A DNA stretch of 64,000 nucleotides from Heterodera schachtii (lineage: Eukaryota > Nematoda > Chromadorea > Rhabditida > Heteroderidae): the NCBI GenBank assembly GCA_023374025.1, contig SIJG01000004.1, positions 2,291,226 to 2,355,225 of the forward strand. Reading direction: 5' to 3'. Positions 34,340 through 45,659 of the stretch are shown piece by piece. The position numbers and the translations under genes were made by a program. Below the pieces are notes generated by a model that saw nothing but the letters and a program-made list of their open reading frames with translations, searched no databases and was not told the DNA's origin. The first letter of the stretch is position 1. Every line of letters begins with the position of its first letter.

Positions 34340-37300
34340 TCGACGAGTTTCTCGGTCTTCGTTGGATCATTTCACGGAGTATGAGCAGCAAACTTTGTTT
34401 GATTTGAAGGGAAGAGCATACACAGTCAGTGGATTGGAGGAAGGAAAGGAATCTGAAGAGAGAGAAGGTGGGAAAGGAATTGAGGAGCAAAGGGAAAAGA
34501 AAACCAAAGCCCAGTTAAAAAACAGACGCCAAACATTCCAACGTTCTCACAAAACACCGCACCCTTTTATTGGAAAATGCATTTATCCTTTGTTCGATGA
34601 ATTTATCCCCAAACCATCCATCCCTTAGCACTATTAGGAAATAGATTTTTGATTATAGAATATTCCCTTATAATTAGTCATTCAAATTTTCGTTTTTTAG
34701 GCGGAGAGGACAAAATGATAATATCGACGAGTGACGCGGCTGAATGTCAACCGACCAAAGAACCCACACCGAGTGACAATACTTCGGGGAAATTCGACAC
34801 CGCGCCAGCGTAGAAAAAGGCGATCCGCCGCAGAGAGACGGGAAAGTCATCGGCGACGATCGAGTGCCGTTGTGAAGGACGCGGTTCACTTGGCAAAAGT
34901 GTTGAACGGTGGGTCGAGAGAATGCCTGTTGATCAACTCCTTTTGATTTAACCCTAATAGTTTTTTCAGGTTTGCCACAACAAAAACAGAAACATGAAAA
35001 CGACAAAAGCTTGGACCCGTGCCTTGTTCATTGTCAACCTTTTTCGCCCATTCCCGACTACTCGGAGACTGAAAACGACGAGGCCAATTTACACGAACCC
35101 CCAGAACCATCCGTACATGCCCCGGGTGATGAAGACGAAGTTGACGAGTGCGTGGGTTTTCCGCCCTTTTCTAAAGCGAATGTAAAAGCATTTTCAGAGA
35201 GTTTGATTTTATAAGTCGGCTGAATGAGGAAACGGCGGAGAAATTTTATGGAAGAAGGACAGAAGCGAACTCAGATAAAGTCAGTTCAACCGGCAATAAC
35301 TGATTTGTCCATCTTTTCTTCTTCAGAATGCACTTCTTCAAAATTCCTTGGAACACCGTCGTTCAATTTCGGCGGACCATCTTTTGCATGGCATTGGTTT
35401 GAGGAGAGAAATGCTTTTGCTGGACGCCGATCAAGCGGAGTTTGCCGATGCGATTCAAATAAAAGTGATGGATAAAAATGGAGTTGTGCATATTGTACCT
35501 GATCTGTTTGTTTAAGATGCGTAGCCCTTCTCCACATGCCGTTCCTGTCGACCACAATACAATTGGACAGCAACGGCACATTGAGGTGGAGAAAGTCGTA
35601 GGAGAGGAGGAATGGGGGGAGAAAGGCGGACGGGACTTACCGGACGCGTCTCATTTGGCCAAACGTACGGCGGCCGTTTCTCTAAGACCACAGCTTTTGA
35701 CACAAATTGAGAAACAGCGGCACCTGTGCAATGACAATGTCTGTTTGAGGAGTTCCTTTATGAAATGACTTTGTTGACTCGTTCTTCCATCCTTTAAGGG
35801 TCGCCCCTCGACTTGTTGTCGTTTTACACCGTCTGCTGAAATTCGTTGTGCTTTTCATCCAAATGACCATCCGATGAAAGGCGTTTCAATTGCGGAAGCT
35901 GCCGGTTCACTTTCTGGGCCTGAACAGAGTTTTCATATTGGCACGTCGAGATGGGAGAAGGAAATGAATAGAAGGTGAGAATGGTGAAATTTGGATTGAT
36001 TGTTCCTTTTGCCAATGCTTTCGTTTTCCCATCGTTGCGCTTTTCTTATGCTTTTGGCTTTTTCCCCTTCACTTTCTTCGTTTGCAGCTCAAAAGTTCAC
36101 CAACAACAACAGCAACAACGCCATGAGAGGAAAACGAAAAGCAATTGTAAGCGTAGGAACTCTTCCGTGTCAACACTTTCCGCGCCATGTGCACATTCAA
36201 TTCCCACGTCATCCAACGTTTTATTGAATTTGGTCGATCGATTCGTCACAAAAAGGCAATATTCCGACAGCAACCTGCTCAAGCATAATATGAATAAGTC
36301 GACGTTTGGTGAAAATTTCTGCCGGAGGAGCTTTAAATGGAATTTATTTTGGGGACGGAAAGATGAGAACAGCGATAAGTGCACGGAAAAGAATGATTTG
36401 GTTGACGAACTCCAAAGTTCAAGGAGGAAAAGCGAAGAAGACAAAGATGAAGCAATGAGAGACTATCGGAAAAAGAGTGTTCAGCAGAGAAAGAGCTTAC
36501 GGCTGGGCACACTAATGGAAGAGATGGGGGAGGACAGGGACAAGAAGAAGCGACAGTTCGGGAACGGAGCCCAGACAAAGGCAGTTTTGTCTGTGCACGA
36601 AGAAGAAACACACAGCAATACGCAGACAGTGCGAATTCGGAACAACAATTCGCTGGGATCGGGACAAGAGGCCGAAAGAAGCCATCCCATGAAAAGCCCA
36701 ACTGCCCCCAAAATTGTCGCAACACAGCGCTTTTCTCTGATTGGAGCATGCGATTTGACCAAGTTGGAAGAGGCTGCGGAAGGAGAGATAGCCACGTCTG
36801 GTGGTGTGAGAAGAACGACATCGCTGAAGGAGAAGTACAGAGTCAGGGAGGAGGACAGTCTAAAGTTGGACATGTTCTTGAAAGAAAAACGAATGTCAAG
36901 GACAGTTGAACAGCAGGAAGACGGGGAACAAAGTGACGACGACCAATTGCACTTGGGCAACAACTTGAACGCGCTTCATGTATCAGTCACAAGTGGAGAA
37001 GGCCCTCAAAATCAGCAGCAAAATTTGCATAATTTATCCCAAAACTCCAAAAAAGTGATCTCATCGCAATTGAATATCATAAAAACAACATCAACAACAT
37101 TGACAATGCCCAGAAAAAAGAATCATTGTAATATACCGCGTAAATCTTCGATTAGTTTCCAAACCAACGGAACTTTAAAGCGAAAAAAAGGCATCGGAAA
37201 GGCACAGTTAGCCCGAAGAAGAAGCTCATATGTGACAAAAGCTCAAATTCTTATGGCTAAAAGCAAAATGCATCAGGACGGTGAGCAAAGGAATGGCAAC

Positions 37301-37967
37301 CCAAAAGATGAAGCGAAAGAGAAGGGAGTGACGAAGAAAAACGGCAATGGAAAAAGACAATCGGACGTTGTCAAAAAGGAAACGGTGACACTGAGAGAAG
37401 GTGCCAAACTTTTGGCCAAACAGCGTGGGGCGAGTGTGAGCAGCTCATCTCTAAGGCAATTGCTGGTTGGAAGCGAACGCAAGGCCAGTAGGGGGAGCAA
37501 AGTGGCACCGAAGACGAACGACAACACTGACAACGGTCCGAAGGATGCGAATGCCGAAAAGGAAAGGTGGGACGGACAGAGACGGCACCGTTTCGCTGAA
37601 ACTTTGCTTTTGCTTCAGCTTTTTGTCAGAAAGGGTTATTTCATTGTGAATAAATGAAATGGCCTTAAAGTGCTGCTCATTAATCCCTCTTTCAATTTGT
37701 TTTCAAATAAGCAGAAAAGTTTTAAGAACAGAAAAGGACAAAAAGAGGGAGTCAAAGGCGAACTCGGCACTTCTCGGCACCATTTGGTCTATCCGTCCAC
37801 GAAGGAAGGCATGCTTTGAGAAAAGGGAACTTACTGAAACTGTATCAAATCAATTTAGAAGGAAGGCAACAGAAGCTTGGCCAATCTTTTTTGTCAGCAA
37901 AGCGACTCCAAATTTGGCAAAGAGGAAAAGCCAAATGATGACAGCGGTGGGTTTTTTGCTTTTTTAA
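34340..37967 (+). CDS. multi-exon coding region for a long basic, low-complexity protein (separate gene or RhoGEF N-terminus)
   Basis: I do not recognise this protein. Coding character is supported by open segments joined by plausible splice sites. The first reads SLDHFTEYEQQTLFDLKGRA, near 34350-34400. A later one is an acidic stretch, YSETENDEANLHEPPEPSVH (about 35060). LRREMLLLDADQAEFADAIQ, then KVMDKNGVVHIVPDLF, lies near 35400-35510. An exon near 35800-35970 reads EIRCAFHPNDHPMKGVSIAE and is followed by a GTGAGA donor; the next exon begins after TTTGCAG near 36090. That exon starts with a short poly-Q and runs to about 37600 in one frame, rich in Lys, Arg, Ser and Asn, with no visible fold. 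It could be an independent gene ending near 37967, or disordered N-terminal exons of the RhoGEF gene that follows on the same strand. The exact start is not resolved. Confidence 0.45.
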
Positions 37968-38593
37968 ATTTGCGGGTCGTGATAATGAAAATCAATTTGG
38001 CTGGATGAGCAAATTTTATTCTGTAAGAGTTATCGGATACCAAGTGCTTTTGCGTGATGTCATCGTTGCTTTGCTGTGTCATTGCCTCCTCCTCATTATC
38101 ATATTCCGTCTGTCCGTTTCATTTCTCCTCTCTTTTACATTCCGCCATTTCGGTACAATATTCCATTTTGTGATTGGTTTGATTGACGAATGGTATTACG
38201 AATAAGCTGACAAACATTTTTTGAGGGTGACAATTGGGATCGATTGGCTTTTTCTCCCGCTCTGTTCTCCTCGCCTTTTTGGTTGTGAACAGTTTGAATC
38301 AGTGCCATTCCTTTCTCAATAAAGCAACGAGCGGAGCACGCATTGTCACATTCCAAACTTATCAAAATGTTGCCATTTGAATCGGTGAATTGCAAAAAAA
38401 AAAAATAAATACAAATGATCACGTTGGATATTTGCTAATCATTAAGGTATATTCGTTTAGTCGGCCACCGATTCATTCCCCCCCCCCCTTCTCCATCATT
38501 AATTTAGTTGCATTTGTATTGTTAAATAATAGCACTCAAAGCTTTATTTGTAAGTTTTAATTTCAGAATTTAATTCAGAATAATTATGTCAAA

Positions 38594-41500
38594 ATGTTTT
38601 CCGATCAGCCACCAATCGCTGTTCGTTCTCCTCCTGTTCACCAGCCCATCTCCAATTCCACCCCCTCCCGAAAGTTTTCACCACAACACAATAGGAGTTT
38701 AAGCAGCGGATTTTGTGAGCAATGGCAGCTGCAGAGAGAAAGGATGAACAAATGTTGCGAAGTTGCCGTTAAACGTGAAATTCAATCGGCAGGAAAAGCA
38801 TCACGAGTGAAAATAGCACGGCTTAAGGGCGAATCAGTGCCGTTACTGAACAGAGTAGCCGAGCTGGTGGAAGAATTTGAGAGAAACGACCTCTCAAAGA
38901 AAAAACGGGGACTGACAAAATGCGGAACAAACCTCGACGATGATGAGGCAAATGCTCGACTACTCTCGAGAAATAATACCCACGGAACAGTGGGCAGGGC
39001 GTTCTCGACCGCCCATTCAAACGATGACTCCCCATCGATAAATGAGTGTGTTTAGCCACCGCTTTTCTCCCTTCCTCACCGCACCGCCCACCTCATTTTA
39101 AATATTTCTTAGTTCATTTGCTTTGTTGTCTCCCTTCATGACACAACGATCCTTTAATTCTGCTGCTCGGTCAAAACCCGGCCTCTATTTCGACTTCCGT
39201 CGTCCCAGTTTGCCAACGAGTGTCATTGCTGCACGGTCGGTGGAGTCGGACTTGCCTTCTCAGCCCGGCTCATGCATTTCGCTTCTGCACACACTGAGAG
39301 AAGAGAATGGCCAATTAGGCGACACGGAACATGAAGAGGAGGAAATCGAACTGCTCAATATGCTTGAGATGATGAGCGAAGATGGGGAGCCTAAGCTGAA
39401 CAGTTCGGCCCTCGACCGTCCGAGTTTACTGTCCCCTCAGCGCGACTCTTTACAATGCGGGAGTTGTCGTTCACCTTCGCCACGAGAAATGAAATTTATG
39501 AGACGAAAACAACAAACAGCTCAGAGAAGAGGAAGTGCGCAACATCAATTGCAGCTCCACCAAATTGGGAGACCAAATTGGACTTCACAAACGGATTTGA
39601 GGGCATTGGAGAGAAAATGTTTTTACGATGAAGAAGCGGAGGGAATTGAGGGGGACGGAAGTGCCGTTGGGGGTTGGCGGTTGCCCCACAGGACGAGCAG
39701 TGACAAAATGATGAGCTATTTACCGCTGCCTAAATCACCCTCCAAAAAACGACGAAAATCTTCAATCTCACAATTGGATGGGCTTCAAAACGTCGAACAG
39801 AAAATGCGTCATTTAGTTCGTTTTTTGAAAAAGAAGGGCGAAAATCGAACGCCAGAAGAAGGCCTGACGTCTCCGTGTTCTTCGCCTGTTGAGTCTTTCC
39901 ATCGGCGATTTTCGGTGGCACCGACCGTAAAAGAATTGCGTGTGCCGGTGGACGGTCAAATTTCATTTTTAAAAATTTGCTCATCCAGCCTTGGTACTTT
40001 TCCGTTTTGGGCCTACACCTCAAAATTTGAAAAAATATCAACAATACGACAAATGTCCGGGGCGCAATGTCATGAAATTCTTGATCGCTACGCAAATTTA
40101 GGCTATGAGAATGGTACAAAAAGTATCCCTTCAGCGCGCCCTTTGTTGACATTTTTTAAATTTTGAGGTGTAGGCCAAAACGGAAAAGTACCCCAGCCTT
40201 TAACTTTATAATTTTTATTAGCCATTTGTTCGTACTGATTCCATTTTCTCAGGTCCCCTGGATGTTCATCTGTCCGACAGCCCCAAAAAGCTCACATTGG
40301 CACAGTCGCCGAGTTCGGCGGCCTTTTCATTTGAACAAATCCCCGACTTCGTTTCTGTGCTTTCTCCCGCCATTTTTTCGCGTTCTCAACTGTTCGTGCT
40401 GTTCAATTGTCCCTTTTTTCTATGTTCGGCCTGTTTTTAGAAACGATCCTCTTTGGGACGACCTGAACATTTGGGAAGAGGAGGAAACGAGTTGGGCAGC
40501 CAAATTCCCCACGGAGTCACTGAAATTGGAAAATGGCGAAAGGAAAAGGTACAGGCAATTGCATGTTGTGTTGTCCTAACTGTTAGGCTTACTGTTCCCG
40601 CTTAATCAGGCAAAACATCATTTACGAGCTGATGATCACGGAGAAGAACCACTGCCAAGTGCTTGTACTGCTTCGTCAGGTGTACCAGGAGGGACTCATC
40701 CGCAACGGAATTCTGGACAAAGGCACTGTCAGAAAGGTAAGCATTGCCGAACCAAGCACAATGATTTTTGAGGCTTTGCGATAGGTTTAATATTTAAATG
40801 GGTTGGTGTCCGGAGGAATTTTCTTTAACGGGTTTGTTGCGTTTGTCCTTCAGCTTGTTCCGGAAGTCCTTGACACTCTCCTCGACTTCCATCTGAATTT
40901 GCTCCGTCGTTTTCGAATTCTCTCCTCGGGTGAAGCTGTTGTGCGTGACATTTCCGACGTTATTTGCGAAGTGTTCGTCGACAGTCAAATTCGGTGAGTG
41001 ATTAATGCACAATTACTAACCTTTTCTTTTTCCGGTCCGCCGTTATTCACTCCTACACGACTTTCTGTTTGGCCCGGGAGCACAGCCACGCTTTGTTCGC
41101 CGCGCTTTTGGCCCAAAAAGCGATCGTTCGGAAGGTAAGCAGCGGAGACGGGGAAAAAGCATTTGAGCATTCATTCCCTGTGCATTTGAATTCCAACCCA
41201 ATTAATCAAGTTGAACAGGTTACTAAACGCTTTCTTTCCCGTTCAGTTCTTCGAATTCCACGAAAGTGAGCACAAAGACCGCTCCTTCAAAGATTGCATG
41301 CTTTTGGTGGCCCAACGACTCACCAAATACCCAATTCTCATTGAGCAGGTGGCGGACACATTCATTCATTCCTTTCCAATACGTTCACTTCAGATTTTAA
41401 AATACGAATCGCTGTCCGACCAAAAATTGAAAATGCAAAAGGCTCATTTTGCTGTCAAATCGTTCGCCTCGGAAATTAACGACGAACTTTTGCGCCACGA

Positions 41501-44500
41501 ACGCAAAATCCAATGGGAGGCGGTGAAAAAGGCACTGGAGAAGGGAAGCACGGGCAAATTGGTGGGCGAAGCGAAACAAACGGAATGACCACTGCACTTT
41601 GACAGATCGACCCCAAGGCCAAGCAGGACTTCACGTACGCCGACCTTGTCGAACCCATCGAAGAAGCGTTCGCTGAGAATGAGTGGGGACGGAAGGTCCA
41701 TTTTGTGCAGAGAGTTTTTTGGAGGGAGACGATGACTTCGCCCGACGTGGAATGTACGGGAAAAAATAGAAGGGGATTGGAGGGTCACTTTTAACGTTTA
41801 CGATGTTCGTTGGATTTTACGGAATTTGGGTTCTTCCCCCCCCCGTATTTGGCAAATTTATCCAATTATTGCGATGTTACTGTAATTCTGTTCACTGTCA
41901 GTGCGTTTGCTTCTCTGTGACGATATCATTGTGTTTCTGCGACCCAAAGGCACTTCGATTGGCACCAGTGGCGCAACCGGCGGAATGGGCGGCGTAGGAA
42001 TGGAAAGGAAGGAGGTGAGGTGATCAGCAGGAGAAGGAGCGGGCGATTGGTTATCCCATCGGGGGTACGCTCTTTCATGTGGCAAAACCCTCAAAATCGC
42101 ATTGTAATAAAGCGAGTTAATCCCCCCCCCCCAACAATGTATCTCGCTCCCTTTTTATGCGTCCTTGCGGATGGATTGGCGCTTTGCTCGCTTTTGACGT
42201 TTCCCTTCAGTTTCCCCTCCAATTCTTTCGTCACAACAGTCACTCGGGCGTTCTTCCGTTGTTCAATACTCTCGTAAAGGGCGAGAATCTGCGCAGGTTC
42301 ACTTTGCTTTTTTATTGTTACTGAGAGAAACATCCGACCAATTCAGGAAGAGTTTGCTGCTGATTGTCACTGACAAGGAACAGCCCGACTTGTGCGCTTC
42401 GTTTACCAATTCTTCCAATGATTACTTCTTTACGTTCAGAATCCAACTCGCTTTTCCAACTTCCCCCGAAATGGAACAGTGCGTCCACGCGATAAAACAG
42501 GCGAAAACGAATGCTCCGAAGTTCGTCCGATTGTCCAAGCGACGCATTTTCGAGCTGAGCCAACGTTCAATCGGAGAAGGCACTTCCGTAGCGGAGAAGG
42601 AATATCAAACCAAAATGGACAATTGGCAGAGAGAGTTGGAGAAAATATTCGGTAAAGGAAAACACAACGGGGAAAGATGAGAGAGAAACAGCGAAAGAGA
42701 GAGGCATGGGACACATAGAGACAAAAGGAGAAGGGAAGAGAGAGAGAGAGAAAATGGTGAGGGAGGGAGAGAATTAGACGACAGAGGAAAAGCAGGAGGA
42801 GAAAGGAAAAGGGGTTGTAAGAGACAGACAGACGAATGGTATCTGTCCAAACACTGTGACAGACAATGCATTTAAAAAGGACGGTTCCTTTTGTGGACAT
42901 TCAAGTCGCTTTCCCATTTCAGCTGCGTACAGTGAGGACTCTCTGCTGGCCAACTATTTCGAGTGTCGCATGACTTTCTTCGACTCCGTCCGTTCCCATC
43001 TCTGCCGCTGTCCAATGCGCACTTTGCTCCCCTGCGAAGAGCAGCAGCAGAAACAACGCATTACGGAGAGAGAGAAGGAACGGCTCAGTGCGCTGCTGAA
43101 GACGAAGTTCGACGAATTGGCACGGAAACGCAACGGCGCACTCGCCAATTTGGTGGAGAGGGCGCAGAGAGCGCGGGACGCGGATTTGCCCTCCTTTTTT
43201 GACGACCTTTACGACCTCGGAGCGGCGGGGGACACTCCGTCACAGAGGTCGTTGGCCTTCGATTGAACTCTTATTTTGTCCATTTGATTTCTTAATGCCA
43301 CTGAAAGCTTTTTACCTTTAGTTCGTCCGGCTCAGACGACCAATTTAACCAAATTGTCGGTTCATCGGACAGTTGCGAAAATCAGACGAAATTCGCTGAA
43401 GGCGGAGGGAAGAAAAAACCGCGCAGAGTCCGCACTTACCATGGGCATGGGTCGGCCGAACAAAGTGAGTAAATTAGTGGTAGAAAAACGGTCGGCTAAT
43501 TTTTATGAAATTGAAATGAAAGTCGAGCGGGGCCCACCCCTTCCTAAGGCAGAATTTGTTAGTATTTTTATTCTTACAGAAAGTTTGTCCGGCTCTTCGG
43601 CTTCCTCCGCCGGAGGAGTCCATCCCATCCGAAGGCACACGACAGTGCCCGCCGGGGGCCATCACGTGGAAAGTTCGGAGGAAGAGGACGGAGAAATGGA
43701 CAACGAAATCCGGAAACTTCCGGTGGGAATGAAAGAGGCGGATGATCCGTTTGTCTCAGAATGGCATTTTATCTATTTTTAAAATACGAAAAATTAAAAA
43801 ATCAAAGAGTAGAAAGTGCAAAACGAATGTTACCGAAAGAGAGTCATTAACATAATGAATGGAAACTTATTAATTTAGCAAAAAATGAATCCGATCTCGA
43901 GAAAAGCCGCGACTGAGATCATTCGGGACAATGTTCGGCTCCGTTCGCAGAACGACCGACTGAAGAAGGAATCGGCACTGTAAGGACATAAATAGTCAAA
44001 ACCCATCGAACTGACAATGGTTCCACTCTCTCATTTCAGCAAAGACTTGCAATTGGTCAGTTTGCGTTCGCGCAAAAGTCCGTCGGGGGAAACGCCCGAA
44101 AGATTGGAATCATTGCGACAAAAACAGGAGGAATTACAAGCGGAAAAGAAAGCATTTCTGACAGAGTGCAAGCGGAGAGAAGATGAATTCCGAGCGAAAT
44201 GTGCGGGGAGAGAGACGAAACTGCGGACGATGGAAGACGAGCTGAGGGAACGGGCGGACGAATTCGCCCGGACGAGAGCGGAGTTGGAGAAACTGAAGCG
44301 CGAAAGAGAAGCGGCGGTAGACCGAAGCGTAAAGTACCAACCGGAGGAGGCGGAGGACGACCCACAGACAGTGCGGACACCGCCGACAAAAGCGACGACG
44401 AACAGTCCGATGTGTGTGGAGGGAGAGGGGGGGGGGGTTGGGATTATGGGATGGGAGGATTGATGACACCAGTGACAGAACACATCCACCCACACTTTCA

Positions 44501-44728
44501 AGGCGTATCAGCAATACCTATTGCGGCGCCGGCCCCATCCCGCGCCCTTCTGCCGACCTGCCGCAACAGCGGCAGCAAAACTGTTCCGGAGTCGAGTGTT
44601 CCTTCCGTTCGCAGACGCCCCAATTGGCGGAGAGACGAGCGATCAGTCAGATGGAATTGCCACGTCATTTGGTGGTGAAGACGGAGACAAAACAGGCGGA
44701 TAAAGTGCGTAAGATGAGGAAGAATTAA
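38594..44728 (+). CDS. Rho guanine nucleotide exchange factor, GEF-H1/Lbc type (DH-PH plus coiled coil)
   Basis: Activator of Rho-family GTPases. The first part (38594-39055 and 39123-39980) is Ser/Arg-rich and disordered. The catalytic part begins near 40440 with NDPLWDDLNIWEEEE. The DH domain starts RQNIIYELMITEKNHCQVLV and continues PEVLDTLLDFHLNLLRRF. Its most conserved helix is LLVAQRLTKYPILIEQ (about 41310-41350), followed by ILKYESLSDQKLKMQKAHFA. The PH domain is built from LLCDDIIVFLRPKGTS (about 41910) and KSLLLIVTDKEQPDLC (about 42350). After it come a Cys-containing helical segment (42925-43260), then coiled coil from about 43880 (RLRSQNDRLKKESA, later ERLESLRQKQEELQAEKKAF) to about 44340. 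The likely last exon ends in a basic tail at 44728. The layout matches the GEF-H1/ARHGEF18/AKAP13 family. A MITE sits in the intron before the DH exons. The start is uncertain. Confidence 0.83.
39993..40192. mobile_element. 200-bp MITE with TIRs and 8-bp target duplication (hAT-like)
   Basis: Begins GGTACTTTTCCGTTTTGG and ends with its reverse complement. The two inverted repeats match over about 45 bp, with two single-base indels and little else different. Exact 8-bp direct repeats CCAGCCTT flank it at 39985-39992 and 40193-40200. No transposase is encoded. An 8-bp target duplication is typical of hAT-family elements; the family is inferred from that length. It lies in an intron or at the exon-intron edge of the RhoGEF gene. 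Confidence 0.85.
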
Positions 44729-45659
44729 TCCATTGCCTTTCGCTGATCATCTACAGTTTTTCGTTGCCTTCTTCTGTATTCCCATGATACGATAATAACA
44801 CACCGGTACCATCCGTTAATGTTTTGCTGTTCTTTCTTTCTCATTCATTCATTTTACTTCCATTCCAATCGCAGTCATTTGCCTCTATTTCGGATTTTGA
44901 TTTGCTCCATCCGTCACTTTTCTTCAGTTCACTTAATTATTTGTGCCACATTTTTATTCACATTAATTTTATGGAAGCCATCCATTTCATTTTGTTCATA
45001 TTATCCGCTCACATTGGCTTCGTTTTTTACGCTCTTTCTCATCATGCGCAATCAATCAAAAGATACTTAAAGGTGTACCTTACGATAAGACAATAAAAAA
45101 ACAATACAATGCAAAGAAACTAAAATGGGCTGGGGATTGGGTCCGGTGGTGCCGGTAGGAAAATTTTGAAAATTTTAGTGCAATTTGCTAACAGAATTTG
45201 TCCAAAAATAATCAAATTTTGCGTCAAACTCTAAAATTTTTAGGATAAAATAATGACATTATGCTATAAATTGGTTCGAGCCTTCGGAAAATGACCGATC
45301 AAATTTGATAGTTTTTGAACAGGATCCAGAGGCTGGGCAAATCGCCAAACTTTTTAATTCGAACCTGTGGAATCAGAGCCCGGTCTTGGATTCCCGGGAT
45401 TCCGTACGCCCTATCTGCTTTAATTTCGAAGAAATAAAAAACTATTTCATTGATAAATTAGAAGAAAATTATTCAATTTAATTTCTTTACTATTTCAATA
45501 AATGTTTAAAAACGAATTTGAAAACAAAAATAATTTGTGAGGATTGAAAAAAAAAACATCTGAAAACTGACTCAAATGGACAGAATTGAGGAGGAATGGA
45601 TGAGAAGGGCGATCAAATCACAAGGGACGTCGGCCGAATGAAAGCCGTGCGTTTGGCTT
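44729..45659. other. convergent intergenic region between RhoGEF and Iroquois genes
   Basis: Both genes end here. AT-rich, with one dispersed repeat copy (45131-45240) followed by GC-rich degenerate sequence to about 45415. No gene is supported. Confidence 0.6.
45131..45240 (+). repeat. dispersed repeat copy 4
   Basis: Reads GGGTCCGGTGGTGCCGGTAG, then AAATTTTGAAAATTTTAG, CTAACAGAATTTGTCCAAAA and CAAATTTTGCG, in the same order as copy 3. Confidence 0.6.
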
